This document shows positions 1-7,042 of a DNA stretch of 10,301 nucleotides, piece after piece. The stretch lies in assembly GCA_964650405.1 (NCBI GenBank), contig CAZYTO010000209.1:1-10301 (forward strand), in the 5' to 3' direction. Position 1 is the stretch's first letter. Each line of letters opens with the position of its first letter. Under the pieces are notes generated by a model. It made no database searches, was not told the origin of the DNA, and was given only the letters and a program-made list of their open reading frames with translations. The stretch is from CAZYTO01 sp964650405. Lineage in GTDB: Bacteria > Acidobacteriota > Thermoanaerobaculia > Gp7-AA8. The translations under genes were made by a program, and so were the position numbers.

Positions 1-1934
1 TCAACCCCGTGCCCATCGGCTCCGACCGCAACCCGGTGATCGATTACAGCCTCCCCGACAGCTTCGACCAGCCGGTCGACCGCCTCGGCAAGACGACGCC
101 GGGCGCCATCACCACCAACTTCGTCCTGGCCTGGTACAACCCGGCCACCCGCCAGTACACGTCCTACACGACGCGCACGCAGATGTCGCCGGCCACCAGC
201 CCGCACCCGAACGTCACGGCCATCCAGGCCGCGGCCGACTCCGGCGGCGCGACTGTGGACCTCGAGACCGGTCACGCCAAGTACACGTTCAAGACTGTCC
301 TTCCGGCCAACTTCGACCAGACCAGGACGACGACCCTCGGCGTCTATGGCACGCGCAATCTCACCGACATCGTCGGCAAGAACTACTTCGCCAACGTCGA
401 GTACGACTTCCGCCCCGACGGCGGCACGGTCACTGACAAGTGGGACAAGCTGAACCAGGCCGCGAGCTGCAACAACTGCCACAACGGCGTGAACCAGCTC
501 TCCGCCCACGGCGGCTCGCGCCAGGACGTGAAGCTCTGCGCCCTCTGCCACCAGCCGCAGACGATCGACCCCGACACGGGCAACACCGTCGACTTCAAGG
601 TGATGATCCACAAGATCCACAGCGGCAAGACCCTGCCCAGCGTCGTGGCCGGTACGCCGTATCAGATCATCGGCTTCAGCCCGACCCCGGTCGACTTCTC
701 CACCATCGGCTATCCGCAGGACATCCGCAATTGCGTGTTCTGCCACGAGGGCACCAACGCCACCGCCAAGCCGGCGCAGAACGACGTCTGGGCCACCAAG
801 CCCACCCGTGACGCCTGCGGCTCCTGCCACGACGACGTCGACTTCACCACCGGCAAGAACCATCCGGGCGGCATCGAGGCCGACGACTCGGCCTGTGCCT
901 CCTGCCACATCGCCGACAGCGGGAAGGAATACGACGCCTCGGTCAAGGCCGCGCACACTATCCCCCTCCGGTCGAAGCAGCTCAAGGGCCTCACGGCCAG
1001 CATCGTCAGCGTGACCGACCTGGCGCCGAACAAGAAGCCGACCGTCGTCTTCTCCATCAAGAACACCGACGACGGCACGGCCGTGAACGGCAGCACCCTG
1101 ACGTCCTTCGCGCCTCTCTTCGCCGGCAACAGCGGCAACTACACGCAGTACTTCCGCGAATCGGCGGTGGGGAAGGCCACCTTCGACGCCACGAAGGGAA
1201 CGACGAGCTATACCTTCACCGCCGCGGTGCCGGCCGATGCCAGCGGCACCTGGACCGTCAGCGCCGACATCTACCGCAGCTCCACCATCAAGCGCGCCGA
1301 CGGCCAGGCCGACATCACCGGCATCCGCGACGCGGCACTCAATCCGGTCAAGTACGTGGCACTCACGGGAACCGCGACGGCGCGGCGCACCAGCGTGTCG
1401 ATGGCCCTCTGCAACAACTGCCACTCCAACCTCGCCCTGCACGGCGACCAGCGCAAGAACATCGAAGAGTGCGTCATCTGCCACAACCCGGTCGAGGGCG
1501 ATCAGGCCCGCCGGCCGGCCACCGCGGGAGCCAAGGAGTCCGTCTCCTTCCAGCGCCTGATCCACCGCATCCACACCGGCGAGAACCTCACCCAGGACTT
1601 CACCGTGTTCGGCTTCGGCGGCTCGGTGAACAACTTCAACGAAGTGCGCTTCCCCGGTGTGATCAACGACTGCTCCAAGTGCCACGTCAGCACCGCGGCG
1701 TTCTCGCTGCCGGTGGCTACGTCGGCTGGTCCGGTGACGACCCTGCGCGATTACTTCACGCCTCATGGCCCGGGCACCGCGGCCTGCCTCGGATGCCACG
1801 ACAACAAGGACGCAGCGGCCCACGCGTTCCTCAACATCACGACGTTCCCCGGATCGACGTCTCCTGCCGAGGCGTGCGCCACGTGCCACGGCACCGGGAA
1901 GGACTGGGATGCAGCCAAGGTCCACGCGCAATAG
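1..1934 (+). CDS. mtrC: OmcA/MtrC-family decaheme c-type cytochrome (5' partial)
   Basis: Surface multiheme cytochrome expected to pass electrons from the outer membrane to extracellular acceptors. The frame is open through the left edge, so the signal peptide and any lipobox lie outside. Counting from the GTG at base 9, ten CXXCH heme motifs start at residues 154, 177, 242, 270, 296, 468, 488, 555, 593 and 623. They form two pentaheme clusters. Each cluster follows a beta-rich region without cysteine (about 1-150 and 320-465), which is the split-barrel/pentaheme/split-barrel/pentaheme plan of OmcA/MtrC proteins. Paired distal-ligand motifs MIHKIHSG and LIHRIHTG sit at matching places in the two halves, pointing to internal duplication. 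It ends at TAG 1932-1934, 18 nt before the next cytochrome gene, so it is probably co-transcribed with it. The family call is firm. Whether the physiological acceptor is metal oxide, another cell or an electrode cannot be read from sequence. Confidence 0.95.
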   Translation, partial: NPVPIGSDRNPVIDYSLPDSFDQPVDRLGKTTPGAITTNFVLAWYNPATRQYTSYTTRTQMSPATSPHPNVTAIQAAADSGGATVDLETGHAKYTFKTVLPANFDQTRTTTLGVYGTRNLTDIVGKNYFANVEYDFRPDGGTVTDKWDKLNQAASCNNCHNGVNQLSAHGGSRQDVKLCALCHQPQTIDPDTGNTVDFKVMIHKIHSGKTLPSVVAGTPYQIIGFSPTPVDFSTIGYPQDIRNCVFCHEGTNATAKPAQNDVWATKPTRDACGSCHDDVDFTTGKNHPGGIEADDSACASCHIADSGKEYDASVKAAHTIPLRSKQLKGLTASIVSVTDLAPNKKPTVVFSIKNTDDGTAVNGSTLTSFAPLFAGNSGNYTQYFRESAVGKATFDATKGTTSYTFTAAVPADASGTWTVSADIYRSSTIKRADGQADITGIRDAALNPVKYVALTGTATARRTSVSMALCNNCHSNLALHGDQRKNIEECVICHNPVEGDQARRPATAGAKESVSFQRLIHRIHTGENLTQDFTVFGFGGSVNNFNEVRFPGVINDCSKCHVSTAAFSLPVATSAGPVTTLRDYFTPHGPGTAACLGCHDNKDAAAHAFLNITTFPGSTSPAEACATCHGTGKDWDAAKVHAQ

Positions 1935-1952
1935 GGCGCGTTGGGGGAAATC

Positions 1953-2951
1953 ATGTCGCTGAGACACACCGCGATCGCGGGCCTGGTGACCCTCGCCCTC
2001 GGCCTGGCCGGTCCGGCGCTGCTGGGAGGGCCGCTGCAACAGCAGCCGCCCTCCAAGCCGGCCGAGGAACCGAAACCCGCGGCGACGCCAGCCGCGGTAC
2101 CGGCAACCGCAGCACCGCAGCAGGCCGCTCCGGAAGCAGCACCGGCCGGCCCGCTCTGTGGCGACTGCCATGCCGACCAGGCCAAAGGGCTCTCCTCTAC
2201 ACGGCACGCCTGGGGGAAGGCTCACAAGAACGAAGTGCCCAACACCGTCTGCGAGACCTGCCACGGTGACGGCAAGGCGCACATCGAGGCCGGCGGCGAC
2301 AAGGAAAAGATCTACAAACCGTCCGGCCTCGAGGGAGCCAACAAGACCTGCCTCACCTGTCACGACACGCCCACGGCGCGCATCTCGCGTCACGCCGGCG
2401 CGCATGCCAACTCGGCCGCCGTCAACTGCCTCACCTGCCATTCCATCCACAGCGCGGAGCCGCGCTCGCCGCACCTGCTGACGAAGCAGCAACTCGCCCT
2501 CTGCAGCAACTGCCACGCGACCCAGGCCGCCACCTTCCGCAACAAGCCCTACGTGCACCACGTTGGCCGGGCGGGCATCGAGTGCGCGTCGTGCCACGAG
2601 CCGCACGGCCGCGCGGGCAGGGACAGCCTCCGCATCACCGCAGCCGGCGAAACGATGCCCTGCCTCGGCTGCCACGCCGACAAGCGCGGGCCGTTCGTCT
2701 TCCAGCACGGCAGCGTGGCCATCGGCGAGTGCATCACCTGCCATGAGCCCCATGGCTCCTCGAACGCGAAGATGCTCAAGCGGGCCACGGTGGCGCAGCT
2801 CTGCATCGAATGCCACTCGCCCATTACCGGCACGACGCTCGGCTCGCAGCCTCCGTCGTTCCACAACCTCACCGATCCCCGCTTCCAGAACTGCACCACC
2901 TGCCACGTCGCCATCCACGGATCCAACCGCGACCCGCAGTTCCTGAAGTGA
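1953..2951 (+). CDS. mtrA: DmsE/MtrA-family periplasmic decaheme c-type cytochrome
   Basis: A 332-residue multiheme cytochrome expected to carry electrons across the periplasm and into the outer-membrane pore. The ATG at 1953 is preferred to the in-frame TTG at 1941 because the purine-rich GGGGGA (1943-1948) sits just upstream and the product then begins with an MSLRH... signal-like hydrophobic stretch (residues 1-26; cleavage site not clear). Residues 28-67 are a Pro/Ala/Gln-rich linker. Ten CXXCH motifs follow, starting at residues 69, 100, 133, 159, 184, 211, 237, 260, 284 and 314. CHEPHG appears twice (from 215 and 263). Ten evenly spaced hemes in about 330 residues is the MtrA/DmsE size and pattern. 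It lies between an MtrC-like and an MtrB-like gene, with 14 nt to the latter. The alternative of a generic NrfB-like or cytochrome c3-type electron carrier is less likely given both neighbours. Confidence 0.94.
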   Translation: MSLRHTAIAGLVTLALGLAGPALLGGPLQQQPPSKPAEEPKPAATPAAVPATAAPQQAAPEAAPAGPLCGDCHADQAKGLSSTRHAWGKAHKNEVPNTVCETCHGDGKAHIEAGGDKEKIYKPSGLEGANKTCLTCHDTPTARISRHAGAHANSAAVNCLTCHSIHSAEPRSPHLLTKQQLALCSNCHATQAATFRNKPYVHHVGRAGIECASCHEPHGRAGRDSLRITAAGETMPCLGCHADKRGPFVFQHGSVAIGECITCHEPHGSSNAKMLKRATVAQLCIECHSPITGTTLGSQPPSFHNLTDPRFQNCTTCHVAIHGSNRDPQFLK

Positions 2952-2965
2952 AAGGGGACGAAGAG

Positions 2966-4897
2966 ATGAAGATCAAACGCCTGCTCCTCCCCTTCCTCTT
3001 CGTGGCCGCCGGCGCCGGCGCGCAGACGGTCCCGATGGACGTCGAATTCGGCTACCGCTGGCTCGACCTCGAGGGCGACTCGAACATGTACCGCACGCAG
3101 CTCAACGAGCGCAGCGGCCCCTTCATCCACTCGCTCACCATGACCAGCAACGATTTCGACGGTCCCGCCGGGTCGCTCCTCGACCGTTTCCGGCTCGACA
3201 TGAGCGACCTCGGCAACACGCCCGCCGGCGCACTGCGCCTGGAGGCCGACCGCGACGGCGTCTACCGCCTGCGCGTCAACTTCCGCCACTCCGACGCCTT
3301 CAGCGCCCTGCCGGCCTTCGCCAATCCGTTCCTGGCCCAGGGCATCGTGCCGGGACAGCACACCTACAATCGTACGCGCCGCCTCTTCGACTCCGACCTC
3401 GAGCTCCTCACCGGCCGCGCCGTCGTTCCGTTCGCCGGCTTCACGTACGGGAGCCTCGAGGGTCCGGGCACCACCACCTATCACCTCGGCTTCGACGAGT
3501 TTCGCCTCGCCCAGGCTCTGAAGGAGACCGACCGCGAGCTGCGCGTGGGCGCGTCGTTCCATTCGTCGATCTTCGCTGGCACCGTCACGCAAGGCTGGCG
3601 GCGTTTCACCGGCCGCGAGACGTTCACGCTCCTCCCGGGTGCGGGCGCCGGGAACAACCTCGACGCCATCTTCGGCAAGCAGCTCACCGCCTCTGACATC
3701 ACTCGTTCCGACCGGACGCGCGGCTCCACGCCGTTCACCAACGCCTATGTGACCGCCACTCTCCCCGCCCGCACGAAGATCATCGCCAACTACGTCCACT
3801 TCAACGCCGATGCGAACGGCAGCGAGAGCGAGGATGCCACCGGCAACTTCGTCAACTTCAACCTCGGACGTTTCTTCACCGGCAGCTCCGTCACGTCCAC
3901 CGCCCACGCCACGAACACCACCTGGCGCGGCGGGGCGCGCATCGAGACGGAGCTCGGTGAGGGCCTCGATGCCTTCGCCGGCTTCCAGCGCGAGCACCGG
4001 AATCTCGAAGGGACCGCCCTCATCGACACCTTGTTCCTCAACACCGTCACGCTCGGCGGCGCCGATCCGAAGAACATCCTCCAGACCCTGCAGACCGTCA
4101 ACAGCATCGAGCGCAACGAAGACACGCTCAATGCCGGGGCGGCCGCCCGCAACCTCGGACCATTCGCTGTCCGCGCCGAGCTTCGCCAGACGAAACAGGA
4201 CGTGACTCTCGACGAGTCGGAAGCGGAGATCGTCGTGCCGGGCAGCCAGGGCGGCGAATTCACCCGCCGCATCCACACCTGGGACCTCTCCGGTACGTAC
4301 GCGAAGAACGGCCTGCTGATCGGCGCCTCGTACCGCAAGGACGACGCCGACGCGCCGATTTTCCGGACCGACTATCTCAACCGCGACCGCTACCGCCTGC
4401 GGACCGCCTGGACCGCGCCATGGAAGAACTTCCGCATCGGGGCAACGGCCGAGCGGACCACGGAAGGCAACGACGATCAGAGCATCGGCTACAACGCCCG
4501 GATCCGCCAGGTCGCCGCCGACGCGGAGATCTCACCCGTCGAGAAGCTCCGCCTGCACGCCTCCGTGTCGCAGTACCGCGCCGACAGCAATGCCGTCTTC
4601 CGCCACCCCGAGACGTTCGCCCTCGACGAGTCGATCCACCGCGAGGACGGCAAGTCGCGCGAAGGAGGCATCGGCTACCTCTTCACCCACGGCTCCATCG
4701 ACGGCAGCGTCAGCCGCTTCGAGAACCGCGGCCTCGTCCCCTTCGACCTCGACCGCTACCGCCTCCGCGCCACAATCGACCTCAAAGCCCACACCGGCCT
4801 GGCCTTGGAATGGTCGAAGGACAAGTACACAGACGACCTCGGCCTCGCCAACTACGAGGCGAACCGGTATGGGGTGTTCGTGAGGTGGCACCCGTAG
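2966..4897 (+). CDS. mtrB: MtrB/PioB-type outer-membrane beta-barrel porin of the cytochrome conduit
   Basis: A 643-residue outer-membrane protein expected to form the barrel that sheathes the MtrA-like cytochrome. The ATG at 2966 is chosen over upstream in-frame codons inside the previous gene: AAAGGGGA (2951-2958) is a good ribosome site, and the product starts with a clean signal peptide (MKIKRLLLPFLFVAAGAGA, cut before Gln20). The rest alternates polar and hydrophobic residues with many aromatic, Arg and Asp residues and Gly/Asp/Asn turns, typical of a large barrel. An early block with GYRW, LDRFRLDMSDLG and NFRHSDAFSALP resembles the N-terminal region of MtrB/PioB proteins. I found no cysteine in the protein, so the N-terminal CXXC of Shewanella MtrB is absent. 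The last strand ends FVRWHP rather than in a terminal Phe. Position after the two decaheme genes strongly supports the role; similarity is recalled, not aligned. Confidence 0.87.
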   Translation: MKIKRLLLPFLFVAAGAGAQTVPMDVEFGYRWLDLEGDSNMYRTQLNERSGPFIHSLTMTSNDFDGPAGSLLDRFRLDMSDLGNTPAGALRLEADRDGVYRLRVNFRHSDAFSALPAFANPFLAQGIVPGQHTYNRTRRLFDSDLELLTGRAVVPFAGFTYGSLEGPGTTTYHLGFDEFRLAQALKETDRELRVGASFHSSIFAGTVTQGWRRFTGRETFTLLPGAGAGNNLDAIFGKQLTASDITRSDRTRGSTPFTNAYVTATLPARTKIIANYVHFNADANGSESEDATGNFVNFNLGRFFTGSSVTSTAHATNTTWRGGARIETELGEGLDAFAGFQREHRNLEGTALIDTLFLNTVTLGGADPKNILQTLQTVNSIERNEDTLNAGAAARNLGPFAVRAELRQTKQDVTLDESEAEIVVPGSQGGEFTRRIHTWDLSGTYAKNGLLIGASYRKDDADAPIFRTDYLNRDRYRLRTAWTAPWKNFRIGATAERTTEGNDDQSIGYNARIRQVAADAEISPVEKLRLHASVSQYRADSNAVFRHPETFALDESIHREDGKSREGGIGYLFTHGSIDGSVSRFENRGLVPFDLDRYRLRATIDLKAHTGLALEWSKDKYTDDLGLANYEANRYGVFVRWHP

Positions 4898-4941
4898 GTG
4901 TCGCCTCCGAAAGTCGCTGAGCCGAAGGCCTCCATCCGGGA

Positions 4942-4969
4942 AAGACGCGTGCCTCACGGCACGCGTCTT
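4942..4969. terminator. Hairpin between convergent genes, probable bidirectional terminator
   Basis: Bases 4942-4953 (AAGACGCGTGCC) pair perfectly with 4958-4969 around a 4-nt loop, giving a 12-bp GC-rich stem. It lies in the 85-bp gap between the stop of the MtrB-like gene (4897) and the stop of the convergent secreted-protein gene (4983). The + strand is followed only by CCGTTG, a poor U-tract. On the - strand the stem's own 3' end plus the next base give CTTT. Position between two converging ends supports termination in both directions; the weak U-tracts leave open a simple mRNA 3'-end stabiliser. Confidence 0.7.
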
Positions 4970-4982
4970 CCGTTGTAAGGCG

Positions 4983-6710
4983 CTACCGGATGTTACCGAA
5001 ACACCTCTGGATCACACAACAGTTCGTCAGCGGCTCGTCGTGGAGCGAGATGTAGAGGCAAAAATTCGGACTGGCCAGTCCGGCGATCGAAACCGTCGCC
5101 GTTTGGGATCCTCCGGGCGGAATGGACACTACCAGAGGCGACGGCGTAACCGTCACTCCGGCCGGCAGGTGGATGTACACGTACTGGATCGTGGCCGTGG
5201 ACTGATTTGTAACCGTGAACGTGTAGGTATAAGACGTCCCGCTCACGTGCGTGAGCGTCTCATGCGTCACGACGGCGCAATCGCAGTCGGGAACTCTGAA
5301 ACAGACTTCGACCGTGCAGCAGCACCGCTCACACGAAAAGACCTCGCTAACGGGCTGCAGATTCATCAGCGTGACCCTGAGACAAAGAGTCGCTCCCGGC
5401 GACGCTCCGCTGACCGCCACCGAGATCGTCGTGCTCGCACCGTCGGCCAGCGGCGGAATCGGAAAGACCTGCTGGCCCAGCGTGTAGGTACTTCCCGCCG
5501 GAGGCGTCAGAAGAATGGACGTCACAGGCCCTCCCGTGTGATTCGTGACCACGAACGTGGCATTGAAGACACCCGGACGGCTCGGGTCGCATTCCAGTGC
5601 CCGCGGTGTAACCGCGGCGCAGTGCGCAGCCTCCCACGTTTTCGTGACCGTATTCGAGGTCTGTACGTGACCGGCGGCGTCGGTGTATTTCGCCACGATA
5701 AAATCCGTCCCGGCACCTCCGCTGTCCGTGTACGTCTTCGAGGCCTGGCCTGCACTGTTTGTGGGAACGGGCGGCGGGAGCGGGCCCGCATTGGGTCCGC
5801 TGAGCACCGTAAAGGTCACGGGCGTGTTCAACGGTGGCGTCGGCACAATCGTCGCCGTCACCGTGTGCGTCGTCCCAACGGGATTCGTGACACCGGTCGG
5901 ACTGAGGTGAATGTTGCTCACGACCGTCGTCCCGCGCGTGAGGATGTACGGTAGTCCCGACGTGCCGTCGGTGGCCACGTACGTCGACGCGACTCCCGTG
6001 ACGATGGCAAACACGTCGAACGTCGGGGGCCAGACAGTGAACCCCTCGTGCGAAGAACAGTGCCACGGACCGAGGACTGCGTCCGTGAGCGGCGGCAGCG
6101 ATCCGACCACCGTCGACAGACACGTGCCATTCGCCACGCGGTGCACTCCGTTGTCACACGGCGTCGCATACGTCTTGAAGGTTCCGAACTGATCGAGCAG
6201 CGGCACCACCACCGGAGAGCCCGACGGGACCGATCCGTAGTAGCAACTCAGATCGACATACGCACCTGTCTTCGCCGCATCGCTGGCGGCGAAGCAGATT
6301 CCCCGGGCGATGAGGTTCGAGCCGCCCAAAGTAAAATGAACCACCGGGTCCGTTCCAATGACGATGACGTTGCCTGTGACCGCCGGCGACCAGGTCGTTC
6401 GATTTGCCTCGGCTCCGGCCACGACCGAGACCGAGCCACTGCACGATGGATCGCCGAAGACGAGCGCGCGATATGTCTGGTAGTTTGCCTGCGTCATGCC
6501 GCTCCACTGAGCCATGGTGGCCACCACGACGTCCAGGCCTGCGATCGCCGCCTGGAGCTCCTCCTTACTCGGCGAACCGGTAACCGATGGCCCGTAAATC
6601 AACACACAATTACTCGTGGGAGCGTTGGGTGCGAATGTAAAGGTGGCCGCTCGCGCGGTGACGGTGCATAGGGACAATGCGATCAAGACAAATCGGCGTA
6701 GCAATCTCAT
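4983..6710 (-). CDS. Secreted multidomain protein: amidotransferase-like domain, Ig-like domain, two Cys-rich tandem domains
   Basis: A 575-residue exported protein of unknown function. The ATG at 6710 has GAGG five bases upstream and begins a signal peptide (MRLLRRFVLIALSLCTVTARA, about 1-21). Residues 35-260 look like a Rossmann or class I amidotransferase-like fold often seen in secreted proteins (VLIYGP near 36, YRALVFGDPSC near 80, VIVIGTDPVVH near 115, YVDLSCYYGS near 151); no catalytic triad was identified. Residues 265-360 form an Ig-like domain of bacterial type (NTPVTFTVLSGPNAG, NSAGQA, GTDFIVA, SNTVTKTW). Residues 364-476 and 478-571 are two copies of a beta domain, each with TF-VTN near the start, PAG in the middle, then a Cys-rich tail (CERCCCTVEVC; CCVIQRC). 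There is no LPXTG or other sorting signal and no membrane anchor. Codon use is less GC-rich than in the flanking genes. Adhesion or matrix roles are possible; none is shown. Confidence 0.85.
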   Translation of the reverse strand: MRLLRRFVLIALSLCTVTARAATFTFAPNAPTSNCVLIYGPSVTGSPSKEELQAAIAGLDVVVATMAQWSGMTQANYQTYRALVFGDPSCSGSVSVVAGAEANRTTWSPAVTGNVIVIGTDPVVHFTLGGSNLIARGICFAASDAAKTGAYVDLSCYYGSVPSGSPVVVPLLDQFGTFKTYATPCDNGVHRVANGTCLSTVVGSLPPLTDAVLGPWHCSSHEGFTVWPPTFDVFAIVTGVASTYVATDGTSGLPYILTRGTTVVSNIHLSPTGVTNPVGTTHTVTATIVPTPPLNTPVTFTVLSGPNAGPLPPPVPTNSAGQASKTYTDSGGAGTDFIVAKYTDAAGHVQTSNTVTKTWEAAHCAAVTPRALECDPSRPGVFNATFVVTNHTGGPVTSILLTPPAGSTYTLGQQVFPIPPLADGASTTISVAVSGASPGATLCLRVTLMNLQPVSEVFSCERCCCTVEVCFRVPDCDCAVVTHETLTHVSGTSYTYTFTVTNQSTATIQYVYIHLPAGVTVTPSPLVVSIPPGGSQTATVSIAGLASPNFCLYISLHDEPLTNCCVIQRCFGNIR

Positions 6711-6758
6711 GGCGTCCTCATTTCTCCCTGAGAGATAGTGACGCTGAGACCGCTTTTG

Positions 6759-6945
6759 TTACACCTCTACCGAAATACGCGCATCAAGAACATCCGCCGC
6801 GGGGTGGAAGAGTAACCACCCGCTCTTATGCTCTCGCCCCTTTTCGCGCAGGAAACCTGCACAGCGCCGCCAGATCATGGCCAAACTGGGCGGTAAGCTC
6901 CTCTCGCGCTGCCCTGGTTTCCTCGACGATCGGGTCTTCCCACAT
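6759..6945 (-). pseudogene. Short antitoxin-like gene (MWEDPIVEE family), apparently frameshifted
   Basis: The ATG at 6945 (complement) is preceded by GAGGG with a 6-nt gap. As read, it encodes 39 residues, beginning MWEDPIVEETRAAREEL and stopping at 6826. The start matches, from memory, a widespread family of small bacterial proteins (M-x-DPIVEE-V-R-x-x-R-x-x-x-A-x-x-F-x-x-DL-x-A-I), commonly regarded as antitoxin-like or hypothetical. The family signature continues here with FGHDLAALCR (residues 21-30). After that the frame degenerates. Removing one C in TTTCC (about 6851-6855 region, complement) would continue as FLREKGREHKSGWLLFHPA and end at the TAA at 6759, giving 61 residues, a normal family length with the expected LRE-type helix. 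Either a pseudogene, a base-calling error, or a genuinely short variant. No toxin partner gene is visible beside it: upstream is 97 bp of spacer and then the methyltransferase stop. Confidence 0.55.
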
Positions 6946-7042
6946 GCTCAGCCCTCGAATTCCTGCGGAGTACAAATCACAGGAGGTTACGCTAATCGCA
7001 CTTCCAATCGGAGCAGAGCTTGTCAGTTTCTGAAGCGGCGGC
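6946..7042. other. Spacer between methyltransferase stop and the small antitoxin-like gene
   Basis: No RNA gene, repeat or convincing ORF start is seen here. The frame of the small gene stays open upstream on the - strand (reading ...DLYSAGIRGLS before MWEDP), but it has no ATG with a good ribosome site, so I do not extend the gene into it. It may carry the promoter for the small gene; no clear -35/-10 pair was recognised. Confidence 0.4.

Noticed and set aside
2549..4276. A 575-codon open frame on the - strand opposite the MtrA/MtrB-like genes
   Set aside because: It is rich in Gly, Glu, Val and Arg without domain motifs and lies antisense to two well-supported genes. Long antisense frames are expected in GC-rich DNA.
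5040..5954. A 304-codon Arg-rich frame on the + strand opposite the secreted protein
   Set aside because: Composition is a typical shadow; the - strand frame has a signal peptide, recognisable domains and a ribosome site.
6758..6787. Possible promoter for the secreted-protein gene (TTGATG, 18-nt spacer, TGTAAC on the - strand)
   Set aside because: Each hexamer matches the sigma-70 consensus at only 4 of 6 positions, and it overlaps the end of the repaired small gene, so it is not convincing.
6799..6823. Hairpin with 8-bp stem and one bulge (GCGGGGTGG / CCACCCGC) considered as a riboswitch or leader RNA
   Set aside because: It matches no riboswitch consensus I know and lies inside the repaired frame of the antitoxin-like gene.
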